A stretch of DNA of 64,000 nucleotides from the NCBI RefSeq assembly GCF_007197885.1, contig NZ_VKKG01000005.1:186001-250000 (forward strand), written 5' to 3'. The position numbers were made by a program, and so were the translations under genes. This stretch comes from Tessaracoccus rhinocerotis. Lineage in GTDB: Bacteria; Actinomycetota; Actinomycetes; Propionibacteriales; Propionibacteriaceae. Shown here piece by piece: positions 19,901-28,405 of this stretch (its first letter is position 1; each line of letters opens with the position of its first letter). The notes beneath the pieces were generated by a model. It did no database searches. It was not told where the DNA came from and saw only the letters and a list, made by a program, of their open reading frames with translations.

Positions 19901-20522
19901 TCGCCAGCCGCAGGAGGTCCTTGCGAACCCGGTTCTCGATGGCGAGGCCGTGGTCCATGAGCTCGACGTAGAAGTTGCCGGCGCCGAAGATGTCGCGGAA
20001 CTCGGCCGCCGCGCTGCGGGCGTTCTCGTACTGGCCCAGCCGCAGGAACGTCTGCACCTCGCCCGAGGGGCAACCAGTGGTGGCGATGAGCCCCTTGCCG
20101 TACTCGTTCAACAGTTCCCGGTCCGCGCGCGGCTTGTAGAAGAAGCCCTCCAGCGAACTGCGCGAGCTGAGGCGGAAGAGGTTGTGCATGCCACTCTTGT
20201 TGGCCGCCCACATGGTCATGTGGGTGTAGGCCCCCTTGGAGGCGACGTCGTCCCCGGTGCCGTCGCCGAACTGGACGCGCTTGCGCTCGGAGCGGTGCGT
20301 GCGCGGCGTCAGGTACGCCTCGAGTCCGATGATCGGCTTGACGTCGTAGCTCTTCGAGGCCTTGTAGAACTCGTACGCGCCGAAGAGGTTGCCGTGGTCG
20401 GACATCGCCAGGGCCGGCATGCCCATCCGTTCCGCACCCTTGAACAGGTCATGGATCCGTGCTGCACCATCCAGCATCGAGAACTCCGTGTGCACGTGCA
20501 GGTGGACGAACTGGTCCGACAC
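16983..20522 (-). CDS. dnaE: DNA polymerase III alpha subunit DnaE
   Basis: This is the replicative polymerase catalytic subunit. The 1179-residue protein has an N-terminal PHP domain (FVHLHVHTEFSMLDGAA, then MSDHGNLFGAYEFY), the palm-domain catalytic acids in PDFDIDFDDRRR, GPGRGSGAGS, the finger helix FNKAHSAAYG, helix-hairpin-helix elements and a C-terminal OB fold (about 1000-1080). The length matches actinobacterial DnaE1. Start is GTG at 20522, five bases after AGGAG. Confidence 0.97.
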   Translation of the reverse strand: MSDQFVHLHVHTEFSMLDGAARIHDLFKGAERMGMPALAMSDHGNLFGAYEFYKASKSYDVKPIIGLEAYLTPRTHRSERKRVQFGDGTGDDVASKGAYTHMTMWAANKSGMHNLFRLSSRSSLEGFFYKPRADRELLNEYGKGLIATTGCPSGEVQTFLRLGQYENARSAAAEFRDIFGAGNFYVELMDHGLAIENRVRKDLLRLAKDLQLPLVATNDLHYVHADDADAHDTLLCVSAGSRKAATDRFKFDGSGYYLKSAAEMRALFAELPEACDNTLAIAEQIETEFDEGMGTYMPRFDVPEGETEDTWFAKEMERGLRARYPNGISQEVRDRAAFETQIISSMGFTGYFLVVADFINWAKNNGIRVGPGRGSGAGSICAYALRITDLDPIQHGLLFERFLNPERVSMPDFDIDFDDRRRGEVIQYVTRKYGSDKVAQIVTYGSIKAKAAVKDASRVLDMPFAVGERITKAMPPDVMGKGVPLTGLFDTNHKRYNEGNEFRDLYNSDPDVRTVVDTAKGIEDLKRQWGVHAAGVIMSNTPLQDVIPVMKREADGAIITQFDYPGCESLGLIKMDFLGLRNLTVIDDAVRNIKINQDVDLVLEDLPLDDQATFDLLAAGDTLGVFQLDGGPMRALLRSMRPDTFEDISAVGALYRPGPMGADSHNKYARRKTGREQVEPLHPELAEALEPILGETYGLIVYQEQVMAIAQQLAGYTLGGADMLRRAMGKKKKSELDAQYEIFSGGMLERGYSKEAIKALWDVLLPFSDYAFNKAHSAAYGVISYWTAYLKANYPTEYMAALLQSVRDDKDKSAGYLAECRHMGIRVLPPDVNSSETQFTPVGKDIRYGLGAIRNVGDKVVVAWTAERAEKGPAKDFNDFLDKAPLLICNKRVIESLIKAGAFDELGHTRRSLMSVYENAVDGIIDVKKNAENGQDDLFGAFGDEGGDDAYEHAPIPDLDEWDRRTKLAFEREMLGLYVSDHPLNGLEHVLEANGQHSITSVTSPEGYRGETTVCGLITAVNRRVNKKGAFWATITVEDLTSSLEVMVFPRVYDQVAMHLAPDTIVSVRGVVDSEEDRVRMRAQDLVAPQVNPDGGSGPVMLTLPAVRCTPTIVDRLKKVLSEYPGSAEVHLQLRSEQKITTFKLGDGYRVAPGSPLFADLKAILGPSAVGVARVAPNE

Positions 20523-20645
20523 CCGATCTCCTCTTGTTCCGCAGCCTTGGTCAACGACCCCCCACCCTACCCCCGGAGCCCGACAGTTCCGGCCCGCGAC
20601 CCGGCCCACTCGCCTACTCTCGGAGCAACGGCGAGGAGGCCCGGC

Positions 20646-21629
20646 ATGAGCAACACCGACACCCATCCGGACTTGGTGGACTGCGTGGTGAACGGGGAGC
20701 ACCACCCCGACCACGTGCAGGTCATCCAGCCCAAGGAGGTGTCCCTGGGCGGTGCGGACGCGATGCAGGTGCGACGGACGCTGCCGTCGATGACCCGCTC
20801 ATTCGTGGGGGCGTGGTGCTTCGCGGACCACTACGGGCCCGAGGAGGGCATCTGCATGGACGTGCCCCCGCACCCGCACACGAGCCTGCAGACCGTCAGC
20901 TGGTTGTTCTCGGGCGAGATCGAGCACCGGGACTCCGCCGGGGTGCACGAGATGGTCCGCCCCGGAGAGGTCAACCTGATGACCTCGGGCCATGGCATCT
21001 CCCACTCCGAGGTTTCCACGCCGAGGCGGGAACTGCTCCACGGCGTGCAACTGTGGGTGGTGCTGCCGGAGGAGGACAAGGACCTGGTCCGTGACTTCCA
21101 GCACCACGTCCCGGACCTCCACGAGGACGCGGGGGTCCGGGCGAAGGTGCTGGTCGGCTCCCTCGACGACGCGTCCTCGCCCGTGCGTTCCGAGACCCCA
21201 CTGCTGGGCGCCGAAGTGGTCCTCGACCCGGGCGTCACCTGGGAGTTCGCCGTCGATCCCGGGTTCGAGCACGGCGTGCTGGTGGACACCGGACACGTGG
21301 ACTTCGACGGCGTCCGACTCGACCGCAGCACGATGGGTGTGCGCGACGCGGGCCTGGACCACGTGCGGCTCACGAACCCCACCGACTCCTCCGCCAGGAT
21401 GATGCTGCTGGGCGGCGAACCCTTCGACGAGGGCATCGTGATGTGGTGGAACTTCATCGGGCGCAGCCACGAGGACATCGTGAGGTTGCGCAAGGAGTGG
21501 AACGAAGCCCCTGACGACCGGTTCGGTCGCGTCCGCGGCTACCGCGGGCAGACCGACCGGCTGCCCGCCCCGGAGCTCCCGCCCAGCCTGCGCCTCAAGC
21601 GCCGCTTCCGGCGTGGCCGGGAGCGCTGA
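20646..21629 (+). CDS. Pirin family protein
   Basis: This is a 327-residue bicupin of the pirin family. The metal-binding cupin shows VPPHPHTSLQTVSWLFSGE, then SGHGISHSE, giving the three His and one Glu expected for the iron or metal site in the N-terminal half. The C-terminal cupin (about 190-300) lacks such ligands, as usual. Some pirins act as quercetinases or transcription cofactors; the role here is unknown. A strong GAGGAGG ribosome site precedes the ATG, and a TACTCT -10-like box lies about 26 bases upstream. It is divergent from dnaE and convergent with the DUF2249 gene (8-base gap). Confidence 0.9.
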   Translation: MSNTDTHPDLVDCVVNGEHHPDHVQVIQPKEVSLGGADAMQVRRTLPSMTRSFVGAWCFADHYGPEEGICMDVPPHPHTSLQTVSWLFSGEIEHRDSAGVHEMVRPGEVNLMTSGHGISHSEVSTPRRELLHGVQLWVVLPEEDKDLVRDFQHHVPDLHEDAGVRAKVLVGSLDDASSPVRSETPLLGAEVVLDPGVTWEFAVDPGFEHGVLVDTGHVDFDGVRLDRSTMGVRDAGLDHVRLTNPTDSSARMMLLGGEPFDEGIVMWWNFIGRSHEDIVRLRKEWNEAPDDRFGRVRGYRGQTDRLPAPELPPSLRLKRRFRRGRER

Positions 21630-21637
21630 GGCGCGAC

Positions 21638-21874
21638 CTAGCTGGCGGTCCTGCCGATCCTGACCCGCCAGACCTCGGGACCGTTCTCCTCGTAGTCCCA
21701 GGTGAACTGGCCTTCGTGCTCGGCCGCGAACTGGTAGTAGAGCGGCTTCGGGTCGTGGTCGTTGACCAGCACGAACGCCTCCCCCTGCCCGAGTGCGGTC
21801 CAGGTGTTGAAGATGGTGCTGTGGCGCTGCGCCGGGGCGAGTTCTCGGACGTCGAGGTCAAGTGCTTCAGTCAT
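21638..21874 (-). CDS. DUF2249 small protein
   Basis: The 78-residue soluble protein is a single DUF2249 domain, marked by LDVRELAPAQRHSTIFNTW, the GEAFVLVNDHDPKPLYYQF core and a C-terminal WRVRIGR. In other bacteria DUF2249 proteins occur with hemerythrins and nitric-oxide or oxygen stress genes. No partner is adjacent here. The 11-base leader and the palindrome immediately upstream suggest a short, regulated transcript. Confidence 0.85.
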   Translation of the reverse strand: MTEALDLDVRELAPAQRHSTIFNTWTALGQGEAFVLVNDHDPKPLYYQFAAEHEGQFTWDYEENGPEVWRVRIGRTAS

Positions 21875-21884
21875 GCCGGAGACA

Positions 21885-21907
21885 TTAGTACAACTCGTTT
21901 GTACAAA
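21885..21907. promoter_or_regulatory. Palindromic operator upstream of the DUF2249 gene
   Basis: A 9-5-9 inverted repeat, left arm TTAGTACAA and right arm TTGTACAAA, matches at 8 of 9 pairs. It sits 10 bases before the DUF2249 ATG and overlaps the sequence TACTAAT, which could be the -10. Size and symmetry suit a dimeric repressor (Rrf2/NsrR or TetR class is a guess). The left arm also includes the stop codon of the upstream kinase gene. Confidence 0.55.
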
Positions 21908-22970
21908 ATCCGCCCTGTCGCCCGCTTACGCGGTGGCGCAGCACCTTCTGCAGGTGCTGCGCCGTGCGGGCGTGCCCGGGGCGGAACGCGTACACACAGC
22001 TGATCCTGGCGAGGGTGGCCCGTTCGAACACGGCCACCTCGTCCGGGGGAACACCGACGGAGTCGGCGACGCGATCCACCATGTCAGCAACGACGGCCGC
22101 CCGGTCCCGGCTCCACAGTCCCTGCAGCACCCGCCACCGGGCGTGTGCCCGAAGATTGCCCAGGTCCAGGGCAGGGTGTGAGAGGCAGGCCGTGTCGACG
22201 TCGAGCATCCCCGGCCCCAGCTCGGGGTCCCACATCAGTTGCTTGTCGTGCAGGTCCCGATGGGTCGGCACCCAGCCGTGGCGGCCCAGGCGGCGCAGGT
22301 CCGCCACCGCTCCGAGCACGAGCAGCCGCAGCGCGCCAGGATCGGCCACCCAGGGGGCTGCGCGCTCGTACCAATCCTCGAGGACGCGGACCTCGTCGCC
22401 GATCTCGTGGTGCCGCAGCGCCTTCCCGACGAGGGTCGACGTGGCGCCGTGGCTGCGGACCAGGCCGCTTCCGACCTGTTCCCATGCGCGGTGCCACTCA
22501 CCGTCGGTGAACGCCGTCGCCTCGTGGAGGCTGCGGCCTGCCAGGGCGCTGAACCGGACGGTGGCCGCTGTGGATCCGAGGACCTCGGGGGTGCGGAACC
22601 CGGCCTCGAAGGGGCGGGCCTGCTCGATCCCGGCGAGGATGCCGTCCGCCCGGCCGGCGCGGACCACCTTCACGAACTCGCTGCCGTCCGTCAGCCGCAC
22701 CACAGCGCGCTTGCGGAGGCGGTGGGACACGACCGTCCCGGCCGACGCCAGTTCGCGGAGCTCGCTGAGTTTCGGGTCCTCCCCCACCCCGAGCAACTCG
22801 AGCCCGCCGTCGCGCCACAGTGCGGCCCGCACGGAGTCCCGCCCCGAGTTCGCCTCCACCGCCAGTCCTGCCGCCGGGTCGGCACCCAACGGCCAGGCCC
22901 GGGAGATCCGCCACACGGCGTCCCCCAGCACGACCTCCGACGGCGGGGCGCCGGCTGTGGCGCGGGTCAC
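21885..22970 (-). CDS. Aminoglycoside-phosphotransferase-fold kinase (distal)
   Basis: The 361-residue protein resembles APH/choline-kinase-fold phosphotransferases. The catalytic loop is HRDLHDKQLMW (about 263-273) and the metal-binding segment is MLDVDTACL (about 281-289). The N-terminal lobe is divergent (FVKVVRAGR could hold the ATP Lys). The usual Asn of HxDxxxxN is Gln. It is the last gene of the glycosyltransferase-exporter operon and overlaps the preceding kinase by GTGA. The substrate may be a sugar or an exported small molecule; this is inferred only from context. Confidence 0.72.
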   Translation of the reverse strand: MTRATAGAPPSEVVLGDAVWRISRAWPLGADPAAGLAVEANSGRDSVRAALWRDGGLELLGVGEDPKLSELRELASAGTVVSHRLRKRAVVRLTDGSEFVKVVRAGRADGILAGIEQARPFEAGFRTPEVLGSTAATVRFSALAGRSLHEATAFTDGEWHRAWEQVGSGLVRSHGATSTLVGKALRHHEIGDEVRVLEDWYERAAPWVADPGALRLLVLGAVADLRRLGRHGWVPTHRDLHDKQLMWDPELGPGMLDVDTACLSHPALDLGNLRAHARWRVLQGLWSRDRAAVVADMVDRVADSVGVPPDEVAVFERATLARISCVYAFRPGHARTAQHLQKVLRHRVSGRQGGFCTNELY

Positions 22971-24133
22971 GAGATCCGCCCGAGTGCCTGCTCGGCGAGC
23001 TCGATGCGCCGAGTGATGGCCTGCGGCCAGTCGCGCCGAAGCTTGCGGAAGGGGTCGACTGCAGCCCTGAACTGGGCGAGGGCCTCGGAGATGGCGAGGG
23101 ACCGGTCGTCGACCCCCGTCGACTCCGTGTAGCCCGTCAGGAACCGTTCGGAGAGCTGCGGCAGCCCCATCGAGGCACACGCTGCGAGCCAGCTGCCCAC
23201 GTCCAGGGCGGCCGGGCCGGAGCCCGCGCGGTCGAGGTCGATGACCCGGATGTCGCCCCTGCCGTCATGGAGCACCTGGTCGGGAGACAGGTCGCCGTGC
23301 ACCCAGGCGGGTTCGGTCTCGGTGAGCTCACCCAGCCGAGCTTCGAGCTGGTGGGCGATCGCGATGACCCGACCCCGCAGCCAGGGGGCGACCTCGAGCA
23401 GGCCGGCGGCCGTGACCGCCGGCGTGGCCTCGCGCCGCACCTGGCCAGGCCACACCCGTCCCCGGCTGCCGTGGTGCAGGGCGCCGACCAGCCGGCCGGC
23501 CTCGAGCGCGGCCGCCGTCCGAGGTGCGCGGTGGAGGTCCGAGCTCCCCCACCACGGGGTGAGCACGGCGGAGCCCCGGCCCCCGACGGGGGTCGGGACG
23601 AGCGTGGGAACCCCGGCCTCGGCCCAGCGCCTCGACGCCTCCAAGAACGAAGCGGTGCCGCGGCTGACCCGCAGCACCACCGGGCCGGTCCCGTCGTCGA
23701 GCCTCGCCACGACACGCTTGCCCGGGTTGTACCGCAGCACTTCCCAAGGCAGGTCCTCGCCCAGCACCACACGCGCCCCGCGCAGTTCCTTGGCGAGGCC
23801 ACGGTCACCGTGCAGCCCTCCCCACAGGAGCGCGGCACCGTCTCCACGGCGCAGTTCCACCGTCTCCCCCGCCGCCTCGGCGCGCAGCACGGCCTTGTCG
23901 GCCTTGTCGGGGTCCGCGGTCACCTCCGCCCATCCCCAGCGAGCGGGCGAGTCGTCCACCGTGCGCCACGCCACGTGGACGCTGCGCCCGGGCTTGAGGC
24001 GCAGGTGCTGGACGCTGACCGGATGCCCGACCAGTCCCGACAGTGCCGAGTTTTCCAACAGCTGTTCGGCTCCGTCGACCCCGGCGACGGCGGCTACGTG
24101 GGCGGTGGCGTCGCGCAGGCTGGGGGTGGTCAT
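22967..24133 (-). CDS. Phosphotransferase family kinase (proximal)
   Basis: The 388-residue protein is also of the APH-like kinase family, with catalytic loop VHGDLSPDQVLHD (about 285-297) and metal-binding VIDLDRAGSG (about 302-311). The N-terminal half (RLKPGRSVHVAW and RYNPGKRVVARL blocks) looks like a duplicated or extended lobe. The ATG at 24133 overlaps the ABC exporter stop. Together with the following paralogue it gives the operon two phosphotransferases, unusual for a simple glycan cluster. Confidence 0.74.
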   Translation of the reverse strand: MTTPSLRDATAHVAAVAGVDGAEQLLENSALSGLVGHPVSVQHLRLKPGRSVHVAWRTVDDSPARWGWAEVTADPDKADKAVLRAEAAGETVELRRGDGAALLWGGLHGDRGLAKELRGARVVLGEDLPWEVLRYNPGKRVVARLDDGTGPVVLRVSRGTASFLEASRRWAEAGVPTLVPTPVGGRGSAVLTPWWGSSDLHRAPRTAAALEAGRLVGALHHGSRGRVWPGQVRREATPAVTAAGLLEVAPWLRGRVIAIAHQLEARLGELTETEPAWVHGDLSPDQVLHDGRGDIRVIDLDRAGSGPAALDVGSWLAACASMGLPQLSERFLTGYTESTGVDDRSLAISEALAQFRAAVDPFRKLRRDWPQAITRRIELAEQALGRIS

Positions 24134-25983
24134 GCGTCGACCTCCACCGGGGTCCGCGGCGAGGCCGCGAGGACCTCGGCCTCCGGGTTGTGGTCCGCGG
24201 CCCACCTTGCCAGACGACTGTCGGCGTCGGCCAGGAGGCTGCGGGGGTGGCCGTCCTCAAGGACACGCCCGTCCTCGAGCCAGAGCACGCGGTCCATGTC
24301 GCGGAGCATGATCAGGTCGTGCGTGATGGCCAGTGTCGTGCGGTTGCGGGTGAGTTCGCGCAGCCCCTCCTGCACGTGTTGGCGGGACGCCGGGTCCAGC
24401 CCGGTGGTGGGCTCGTCGAGGATCACGATCGGCGCGTCGCGCACCATGGCACGGGCCAGCGAGATGCGCTGGCGCTGGCCGCCGGAGAGCGTGTCGCCGC
24501 GCTGGCCGAGCATGGTGTCGTAGCCGTCGGGCAGGGACATGATGAACTCATGCGCACCTGCCCGCCTCGCTGCCTGTTCGACCTGGGAGTCGGTGGCGTC
24601 GAGGCGCCCGTAGCGGATGTTCTCGCGCACGGTGGTGGCGAACAGCACGGCCTCCTGCAGGAGGATGGCCATGGTGTGGCGCAGGTCCTCCTTGCTGACC
24701 AGCCGGGTGTCGAAGCCGTCGATGAGGACGGCCCCCGTGTCGGTGTCGGCGAGTCGGAGCAGGTAGCTCACGAGCGTCGACTTGCCGGACCCTGAGGGAC
24801 CGACGATGCCCACGCGCTGCCCGGCCGGGATGTGGAGGTCGAGGCCGGCGAACAGCTGGCGCCCCCTGCCGTCCCGGGCGCTGATCCGGTCGAAGGCGAT
24901 GTCGCCGCGGACGCGGCGCATGGGCACGGCACGGTCGGGGTCGGCGATCTCCACCTCCTCGTCGAGCAGGTCCGCGATCCGCTCGCCCGAGGCGGTCGCG
25001 CGGGAGATGCGGCCGGTGTACTTGGCCATGTCGCGCAGCGGCTTCATGGCCACCTTGAGGTACATCAGGAACAACACCATGTCACCGGGCGTCATGATCC
25101 CCTGCAGCACCTGCCAGCCCCCGAAGCCGAGCACGACGGCCGTCGACAGGCCGACGAGCACGTCGGTGGAGCGCTCGAGCCGGGCGGACAGGCGTCGGGC
25201 CCGGATGTTCGCCTTGAGCGCGGAGGCGTTGCCCGAGGCGAAGCCCTTGGCGACGGTGGCCTCCAGCCCGTAGGCCTGCACCACGCGGATGGCGGCGAGG
25301 GCCTCGGCGGCATCCCCGACGAGCTTGCCCTCCCCCTTGCGGGTGGCGCGGGAGGCGGAGGTGATCTTCGGCGCGGAGACCCGCGACAGCAGGAAGTACA
25401 GGGCCGCGGTGGCGACCACCACCACGGACAGCACCGGGTTGAGCACCAGCACGACAACCAGGAGGACCAGGAGGGTCATCAGGTTGCCCACCAGCGGCAG
25501 GCCGGCCGAGACCGCCACCTCCTGCAGCCGGCCCATGTCCCCGACGAGGCGCTGCGACGTGTCGCCGATGGACGCGTTCGAGTGGTAGCGCATGGACAGG
25601 GACTGGATGTGATTGAACACCCGGGTGCGGAGTCGGGTGACGACCTTCACGCCGGTCTTGGCGAAGGAGATGGTCGAGACGTAGTTGCACGCCGCCCGGC
25701 CGGCCACCAGCGCGGCCAGGACGAGCGCCCAGGTCACGAGGGTGCGCGAGACGTCGGGGTCCATGCCCGCGGCCCCTGCAAGGTCGGCGCCGAGCGCGCT
25801 GGTGACGGCGTCGATCGCGTACTTGACCGGCCACGGCTCGAGGATCCGGAACACGACGTCCCCGGCCAGCGCCAGCAGGCCGACGGCGATCAGGAGTCTG
25901 TGCTCCTTGAGGTAGGGCACGAGCAGCCGGAGAGTGCGGCGCAGGCCGTCCTTGTGGCGGCCGCGTTCGTTGCGGGCACTCAT
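24130..25983 (-). CDS. ABC exporter, fused permease-ATPase half-transporter
   Basis: The 617-residue protein has a six-helix exporter membrane domain (about 30-335) and an ATPase domain: Walker A GPSGSGKST (about 395-403), Q-loop LLQEAVLF, signature LSGGQRQR (about 498-505), Walker B VILDEPTTGLD and H-loop ITHD. The architecture is that of MsbA/LmrA-type exporters, probably working as a homodimer. Coupled by ATGA overlaps to a glycosyltransferase before it and a kinase after it, it probably exports the operon's product or a precursor. The substrate is unknown. Confidence 0.9.
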   Translation of the reverse strand: MSARNERGRHKDGLRRTLRLLVPYLKEHRLLIAVGLLALAGDVVFRILEPWPVKYAIDAVTSALGADLAGAAGMDPDVSRTLVTWALVLAALVAGRAACNYVSTISFAKTGVKVVTRLRTRVFNHIQSLSMRYHSNASIGDTSQRLVGDMGRLQEVAVSAGLPLVGNLMTLLVLLVVVLVLNPVLSVVVVATAALYFLLSRVSAPKITSASRATRKGEGKLVGDAAEALAAIRVVQAYGLEATVAKGFASGNASALKANIRARRLSARLERSTDVLVGLSTAVVLGFGGWQVLQGIMTPGDMVLFLMYLKVAMKPLRDMAKYTGRISRATASGERIADLLDEEVEIADPDRAVPMRRVRGDIAFDRISARDGRGRQLFAGLDLHIPAGQRVGIVGPSGSGKSTLVSYLLRLADTDTGAVLIDGFDTRLVSKEDLRHTMAILLQEAVLFATTVRENIRYGRLDATDSQVEQAARRAGAHEFIMSLPDGYDTMLGQRGDTLSGGQRQRISLARAMVRDAPIVILDEPTTGLDPASRQHVQEGLRELTRNRTTLAITHDLIMLRDMDRVLWLEDGRVLEDGHPRSLLADADSRLARWAADHNPEAEVLAASPRTPVEVDA

Positions 25984-27188
25984 GCTGCGAGCTCCTCCCC
26001 GTCGGTTCCCCCGTCGAGGTGGCCGAGGAGTTCGAGGACGCGCTGCTGCCAGCCGTGCGTCGCCACCGCGGCATCCCGCCCGGAGCGCCCGAGGCGGTTC
26101 CGCAGCTCCGGATCGTCGGCCAGCAGCGTGAGGGCCTCGGCGAGTGCGGGGACCCGGCCCGGCGGGACCGTCACGCCGTTGCCGCCTTCCAGGAGCTCGG
26201 GCAGTTCACCGATCGCGGAGGCCACGACCGCCACGCCGGCGGCCATGTACTCGTAGACCTTGAGCGGTGAGAAGTAGTGGCCGTCCTCGTCCGCAGGCGC
26301 CGGGTAGGGGGCGACGGCGACGTCGAGGCCGCCCAGCAGGGCTGGGACCTTGGCGGGGGCCACCGCCCCGTGGAAGTGCGTCCGTGCCGCGATCCCCAGG
26401 TTGGTGGCGAGTGTCTCCAGACGGGAACGCTCGGGTCCGTCGCCGCAGATCTCGAGCCGCCAGTCGACGCGGCCGGTCGCCGCGAAGGCCTCCAGCAGCA
26501 GCTCGGTGCCGTGCCAGGGCTTGAGGGTGCCCACGAATCCGACGGTGAACGGCCGCTCGGCGCTGCGCGGGATGGGGCGGATGCGTTCGGTGTTGACCCC
26601 GTTCGGGATGACGTGCACCCGTTGCGCGGAACCAGGGAGGCGTCCCCGGACCCAGTCGGCCACCGGGGCAGAGACGCAACTCACCACGTCGGCGGCGGCC
26701 AGCACTGCCCGCGTGAGGTCCTCGGCGAGTTCCTCGTGGGCCAGGTGGCGATGCCTGCGCTGCTCGTCGAGCAGCGGCGCGTTCACCTCCAGCACCAGCC
26801 GGGTCTCGTGGCCCCGGGCGCGGAGCAGGGCGCGCAGTTGGGCGCCGGCGGCGGAGACCAGTGAGTAGCGCTCGTAGACCAGGTCGAGACCGTCGTCCCC
26901 GGCATCTGCGGCGGCCTGCATGGCCATGCGCGTGGCGGCGCCGGCAACCTCCAGTTCTCGACTCGCGGCGTCCCGGTTCCGGGGCATCGCGACGACGCGC
27001 ACGTCCAGGTCCGCGAGGTCGTCGGGGACCAGTTCGTCGCCGTTCTTGAGGCCGCGCAGGAGGGTGTAGACCGTGACGTCGTGCCCCTGGGTGCGCAGGG
27101 CGCGAACGACCTCCTGGACGTGCACGGAGGCTCCCTTGGTGCCGAAGACCCCGATGCCGGGGTCGGCGAGCAGGTATGCGATCCTCAT
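25980..27188 (-). CDS. GT4-family glycosyltransferase
   Basis: The 402-residue protein has the GT-B fold of family 4: N-terminal MRIAYLLADPGIGVFGTKGASVHV with the acceptor-site glycine loop, a central hinge at VHVIPNGVNTERI (about 205-217), VGFVGTLKPWHG, and the donor-binding SPLKVYEYMAAGVAVVAS with the catalytic glutamate region (about 310-325). It is cytosolic, with no membrane segment. It overlaps the exporter and the next upstream glycosyltransferase by four bases each. Donor and acceptor sugars cannot be told. Confidence 0.87.
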   Translation of the reverse strand: MRIAYLLADPGIGVFGTKGASVHVQEVVRALRTQGHDVTVYTLLRGLKNGDELVPDDLADLDVRVVAMPRNRDAASRELEVAGAATRMAMQAAADAGDDGLDLVYERYSLVSAAGAQLRALLRARGHETRLVLEVNAPLLDEQRRHRHLAHEELAEDLTRAVLAAADVVSCVSAPVADWVRGRLPGSAQRVHVIPNGVNTERIRPIPRSAERPFTVGFVGTLKPWHGTELLLEAFAATGRVDWRLEICGDGPERSRLETLATNLGIAARTHFHGAVAPAKVPALLGGLDVAVAPYPAPADEDGHYFSPLKVYEYMAAGVAVVASAIGELPELLEGGNGVTVPPGRVPALAEALTLLADDPELRNRLGRSGRDAAVATHGWQQRVLELLGHLDGGTDGEELAA

Positions 27189-28405
27189 CGGTCTCCTCTT
27201 TCCGTGGTGACGAGTTTCCGCAGTCGGGCGGCCTGGCGACGCGAGTCGAAGGTCTCCTCGACCAGCCGACGGGCGCGGCGGATCATTTCGGTGTGGTCGG
27301 TCCCGGGCGCGACGGCCTCGGCGATGGCGTCGACCAGTGCTCCGAGGTCGCCCGTGGGCACGAGCCAGCCGGTCTCACCGTCGATGACCACCTCCCCCAC
27401 TGCGGTCACCTCCGCCGCCACGCAGGGGATGCCACGGGCCATCGCCTCCAGCAGCACGGTGGGTAGGCCGTCGGCGTTGCCGTCAGCTCCGACAACGAAC
27501 GGGGCCACGAAGGCGTCGTGGCTGCCGAGCAGGTGCCCCACCTGCGCCTGTGTGACGGGACCGAGGAGGCGCACGCGGTCCTGCAGCCCGAGCGCAGTGA
27601 CCTGTCGGGCGAGCTCGTCGGCCAGCGGGCCGTCGCCGGCGATGTCGCAGTCCACGTCGATCCCGCGGCTCCGCAGCGCGGCGACGGCGTCGACGAGGAG
27701 GCTGAACCCCTTCTTCTCGACAAGGCGTCCGACGGACAACAGCCGGGGGCGGTCGCCGTCGGCTCGGGCCCCGGCGGTGCGCAGGGGGAATCGTTCCAGC
27801 TCCAGCCCGTTGTGCACCAGCCGGAGGTTGAGGCTCTGCTGCGGGAAGCGGCGCCGCAGGTCGGTCTCGTTGTAGCCGCTGATCGTGATGGCGTGGTGGG
27901 CCTCCCCCAGCTTGCGACCGAGTTCGTCCTCGACGACGTCCTCGTGGAAGATGTCCTTCGCGTGGGCGGTGAACGAGTAGGGCAGCCCCGCGATCCGGCC
28001 GGCCAGCCGCGCCACCGTGGTGGCAATGGACGCGAAGTGCGCGTGCAGGTGGGTGACGCCGTGGGCCCTGGCCTGCCGGGCGACCTCCACGGCCTGTGCG
28101 GCCTCGTCGGCGGGATGGTCCAACAGCTCGGGCAGCTCGCGGGCGACGTCGTCGACGAGCCCTTCCCCGACAGCGCGGAGTTGCTCCCACAACCGGTTCA
28201 CCGAGGTGGGCCGGCCGATATGGATGACGGGTGCCTGGACCCGGGCCAGCTCCGGGTGAAACTTCGGGTCGGTGGTGGGACGCAGGGAGAAGATCACGAT
28301 CCGCTCGCCCTGTGCCTCGCGGGCGAGGATCTCGGAGACCACGAAGGTCTCGGAGAAGCGCGGGTACATCTTCAGCACGTAGCCGATGACTGGTTCAGGC
28401 TGCAT
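27185..28405 (-). CDS. GT4-family glycosyltransferase
   Basis: This 406-residue GT-B enzyme starts with VLKMYPRFSETFVVSEI, a start typical of exopolysaccharide and colanic-acid type transferases. It has LHAHFASIATTVA, VHNGLELERFP at the hinge, LLSVGRLVEKKGFSLL, and the nucleotide-sugar site DGLPTVLLEAMARGIPCVA (about 315-335). Its ATG lies inside the end of the preceding gene (11-base overlap), so it is translationally coupled within the operon. Confidence 0.88.
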   Translation of the reverse strand: MQPEPVIGYVLKMYPRFSETFVVSEILAREAQGERIVIFSLRPTTDPKFHPELARVQAPVIHIGRPTSVNRLWEQLRAVGEGLVDDVARELPELLDHPADEAAQAVEVARQARAHGVTHLHAHFASIATTVARLAGRIAGLPYSFTAHAKDIFHEDVVEDELGRKLGEAHHAITISGYNETDLRRRFPQQSLNLRLVHNGLELERFPLRTAGARADGDRPRLLSVGRLVEKKGFSLLVDAVAALRSRGIDVDCDIAGDGPLADELARQVTALGLQDRVRLLGPVTQAQVGHLLGSHDAFVAPFVVGADGNADGLPTVLLEAMARGIPCVAAEVTAVGEVVIDGETGWLVPTGDLGALVDAIAEAVAPGTDHTEMIRRARRLVEETFDSRRQAARLRKLVTTERGDR

